Source: Amorphophallus konjac (taxonomy: Eukaryota; Streptophyta; Magnoliopsida; Alismatales; Araceae). Taken from it: a stretch of DNA of 64,000 bases. The position numbers and the translations under genes were made by a program. The stretch lies in NCBI GenBank assembly GCA_022559845.1, contig CM040129.1, forward strand, positions 1,240,001 to 1,304,000, read 5' to 3'. Below, piece by piece: positions 60,631 through 64,000 of this stretch. The notes beneath the pieces were generated by a model that ran no database searches, had not been told where the DNA came from, and saw nothing but the letters and a program-made list of their open reading frames with translations. The stretch's first letter is position 1; every line of letters starts with the position of its first letter.

Positions 60631-63600
60631 CTACCCGCTCTTCAGTGCTGCGAATCGAGCAGCTAATTCTTGGTAATCAGGTGGTGGACGAGGGTGAGGG
60701 CTCGGCAAGTCAGGCTGCAGCATCGAGGCCGTTCTAGCTGGCCCCTTGATAATAATCTCCTTGGGAGTGACGGGCTCTGGAGGAAGTGATACTGCTCTCT
60801 CAGGACCACGCACAGATCCCGACCCATGAGCCTGGTACCTTCTGTAAGCCCCATGCGGCGTAGCTTCACGTTCTCGGACAACACGATCATCTGCAGGAAG
60901 CACCTGCACTGGTTCTGCCTTGGGACTTCGGTGCCTCTGGTAAGATTGCCGCTGGTTAACTTCACCATGGTTGACAGTGTGATCTCGACGAGCTGCTTTT
61001 ACAGTTTCCAGCTTGTGAATTTGGTACCAGCTGCCAGATGTCTCGTATTGCACAGCTTCACCTTCACCAAGAGTACTATGATCTGGAGGCAGAGCTCGTG
61101 TCCTCGTTCCGTGCTTGCTAGGCTGGTCAGGCATCCCTTTCTTACTGTAATGCATCAGGAGCTTATCCATGACCTTTTCCTCCTCATCACGAGGGGCAAT
61201 ATTGGTGTTCTGCCTTGATGAACGCCTTCTTTGACCATGTGGAGTACTATGAGGCACAGGTTCATCATCGTAGATGATACTATCAACCTCCTGCACAAAT
61301 GGGGGCTTCTGATGTTTCCGCCTGACAGATCTTGGCCTGGACCTTTCATCATCAGCAACCAGTTCATCTTTAGGCAGATCTTTGTATGCACCATTAATAT
61401 TGGATTTGTCCTTCGCCTCGTGGGTACGTCTGCTGTCACTGGCACCAAACACACCCTCGTCAGTTGGTTGGCTAGAAGGCTTGGCTTGCTCACTATTGGC
61501 CCCAGCCTTACTGATAGCCGATTTGACATAAGGAGGGGGAATCATGTGGAAGCCTCTATTGTTGTTTAGCCTCTGAGGCTCAACCACACGTCCCTCTTGG
61601 CCAGCAACATCCGTCGTCTCTTGTCTTGCCTTCATTGGTTTCTCATGGACATCATCTTTGCCCCGGCCATCCGAACTGGTTACATCATTCATGTCTTTGT
61701 GCTTCACGAATTGAGGAACTTTTCTAGGCTCAACACTCTGCTCAGATGCCTGTTGTCCAACTGCTTGTTTCTCTTCCTCTTTATAATCCATTCTAGCCCT
61801 TGATGATCTCTTATAGACATTAATGTCATGTGATTCTTTTGCATCAATGCCATCAGACTCCTGCTGGACAGGAGGACGAACAGCATGTCTAACTCTAGTC
61901 TCATTCTTCGATTTTGTTTGCTCCACGACATCGCTGCTTTCTTCACGGTTGAGTTTTGACATCATTTGAGCTCTTGATGACATCTTATAAACATCAGCAC
62001 CACTGCCCCGATATCCTGCATCAGTACCATTTGGTTCCCAGCTACCAGAAGGAGCTTCGATTCTACCTCCGTACTCATCCTTGGATTTAACTTGCTCAAC
62101 TGCCTTGCTCTCTTGGTTAATAGGGTCCAACACTTCTCGAGTCCTCGCTGACACCCTATGTGTTTCATTTTTCCTTCGCCAATCTTCTGTACGATTGGCA
62201 TACTCGTCTTGTCCTGCTCTTGTATGAGGATTTGAAGAACCAGTTGGTGGTGGCGTCATATTTTCTGGTTCATCATCCCAGGGCTTGATTCTTCTTGTGG
62301 AATCCGGTTCATGGTTCATTACGTGTATGTCTTTAGCCTTTGTTGCGACTTGTCTAAACAACCCATCCTTTTCACTGACTGGCAGGGCTTTGGGGGCTGC
62401 ATCTCTTTTCTTGGGTTGATCCTGAAAATTTTAGAAAAGAATTTTTTTAGAGGAAAATTGGTCTGAGAATATGCTAGCTTTGTCATTTCAGCCCCATCTT
62501 TCTCCAGCTAATATGATTCCTAGCAAACAAAACCGAACTCTTAACAGAAGTTGATCAAAGTTACTTACACACTTTGATGCAGTGGGCTTAGTGATTCTGT
62601 ACTCAAAAGACTTGGAGTCCCAGTTGACAGAGAAGTCGCTTGCAATGCTCTTCATCAACTGAAGCTTTTTAGCTGCTGAGAAGGCCTTTGTCGTTGATTG
62701 ATCTTTAAACTACCCAGGAAAAGAGAGAGAGCTCAATCTACACTCAAACATGGCTGTGTTTATCTAAGATACACCTCAGTGGAGGTAATATGATGGTACC
62801 TCTGGACTCGCAGACATTTCCAGGGAACTCCCGTACCGCGCTGTGAATATCTGCCTCAGATCACACAGTTCTGGCAAATCTGAAAACCTTGCTGCAGCAA
62901 AAATCAATGTGGACATGGCTTCCCTGTCTTCTGGCAGACCTTCCCTGTAGTTGAAAAAAATACAAAAAATATCAAGACCCCCTATTATTTTAAAAATGTC
63001 ATATAAAAGAAAGAATGAAAACTTTAAAACTTGATTCTTGTATATTGAAAAGAAAGGAATGTAGTAAAACTTCTCTCATGGTGGACTAAAAAATGATTCT
63101 GCTGTGCAAATAGATAGACAGGACATTTTCCCACACAGCTTGGATTTGGTTGGTCAGGGTACCTGAATCAAATGCTCTAAAGTATTTTGGTAGCACAGAG
63201 AATGAGAATCTGGTCAGATGTGCATAACTTTGACTTGTACGTGTAGGGCAGAGTTGATGGCTATATCCTTTCCCATCAAATCCATGATATTCATATGTTA
63301 GCCCTAATTCATGATTCCACTAAAATGCAAAATATTACCTACTTGAAGCAGCCATATTCAGTTGTCATTTATTGGCGCTATCAATCTAACAACCTCATGA
63401 ACATTAAATACTCAATCAGACAACATCATGATTGACATGAAAGTATCCAGGCAAATGTTTCATAGAAGGATCATTGATGGTGCCAATCAGCCTCTCATGC
63501 CAACCTTTTGTCTGAATGAGTCTCAGTTTACTTTTTAATCTTTAGACACATTAATTTTTAGATAGTAGTGTTTCATTTTGACAGAGATGGTTAGAGGGAA

Positions 63601-63918
63601 ACTCATCTATGTTCAGCACATAACCAAGAGACTTGCATCTTGCAAGATACCCTTTGTTCCCACCATCTACCATGTTAGCAACAAAAGCACACAATAACAC
63701 AAGGATATGGAAAGCTTGTCAATCACAAACAGAACATTCATAATAAAAGACAAGAACTATTCCAGCAACAAGGGAACGTATGTTACTACTACCAAAGAGA
63801 AATTGTAGGTATACCTCTGCTTTTGAAGCAGCGGAAGCTGTACCAGGACATTCTCACAGAATTTCTCTATCATATCGTAGCAAGCTAAGCGATTCATCTC
63901 GATAATAAGCTCATCCAT
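60631..63918 (-). CDS. IST1-like protein (ESCRT-III-related), 5' exons outside window
   Basis: IST1 proteins bind ESCRT-III and the VPS4 ATPase and act in multivesicular-body sorting. Four exons are visible on the minus strand: 63815-63918 (MDELIIEMNRLACYDMIEKF, CENVLVQLP), 62800-62944 (GLPEDREAMSTLIFAAARFS, DLPELCDLRQIFTARYG), 62569-62709 (SVNWDSKSFEYR) and 60631-62421. Borders are GT-AG and codons join in phase. These match the second half of the IST1 domain; the first half lies beyond 64000. The last exon encodes a hydrophilic tail of nearly 600 aa. It contains three imperfect repeats of about 55-60 aa (about 62160-61690), each of the first two ending in VYK. The tail ends in YQELAARFAALK, which resembles a MIT-interacting motif used to bind VPS4/LIP5. 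The gene is otherwise intact in the visible part. Confidence 0.88.
62945..63814 (-). other. 870-bp intron of the IST1-like gene
   Basis: It lies between the donor after CAGAG (63815) and the acceptor ACTACAG at 62945. Plain AT-rich intron sequence with no element or RNA gene seen. The following 63919-64000 is also intron, ending at the window edge. Confidence 0.7.
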
Positions 63919-64000
63919 CTGATCCAACGGCAAGCAGCAAAAATATCTTGTCAGTAACACATCAATAAACTGGCATTCACATAGTTTCATATAAAAAGAT

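Overview
The window is nuclear DNA of a flowering plant, probably a non-grass monocot (the clade is a weak inference from general look only). The evidence for a plant is spliced genes with GT-AG introns, plant-type protein families (an MBR/RHG1A-type RING-H2 ligase and an IST1-like protein), and dense nested hAT, Mutator-like, Ty1/copia and Ty3/gypsy elements with Tourist-type MITEs. Roughly four fifths of the 64 kb is transposon-derived or non-coding.

Layout. 1-9089: two and a half tandem copies of a 3.66 kb repeat made of old retroelement pieces. 9090-14190: transposon debris, including a broken copia gag, a compound CT minisatellite and a fold-back element. 14206-21155: a complete hAT transposon with an 8-bp target duplication (AAGATATT) and matching ends. 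It carries a seven-exon BED/DUF659/hAT transposase, a second small BED-finger ORF and a very G-rich minisatellite. It sits inside an older element related to the one at 44283. 21156-24812: remnants, a 281-bp Tourist-like MITE and a possible small secreted-peptide gene. 24813-28640: a decayed Ty3/gypsy element. 30075-33647 (minus): a small conserved gene of about 88 codons, split by a 3.2 kb intron. 33648-36850: AT-rich DNA with more fold-back elements.

36850-53211 (plus): a RING-H2 E3 ubiquitin ligase gene of the MBR/RHG1A/HIP1 group. It has a probable 4.7 kb 5'-UTR intron and an 8.4 kb intron holding two long-TIR elements, a solo LTR and a degenerate retroelement. Its large exon has an apparent one-base frameshift near 42675. 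One of the intronic elements looks like a Pack-MULE, carrying a ferredoxin copy and an F-box fragment, each with a stop codon. 53197-58060: a duplicated segment that starts inside the last codons of the ligase gene and carries copia pol fragments. 58909-59787 (minus): a single-exon membrane-anchored protein. 60631-63918 (minus, 5' end outside the window): an IST1-like ESCRT gene.

The clear host genes are unrelated housekeeping or regulatory loci (ubiquitin ligation, ESCRT/MVB sorting), with no sign of a cluster. The best candidates for something new are the two-ORF hAT element and the ferredoxin/F-box element. All family assignments come from reading the sequence by eye; no database search was run.
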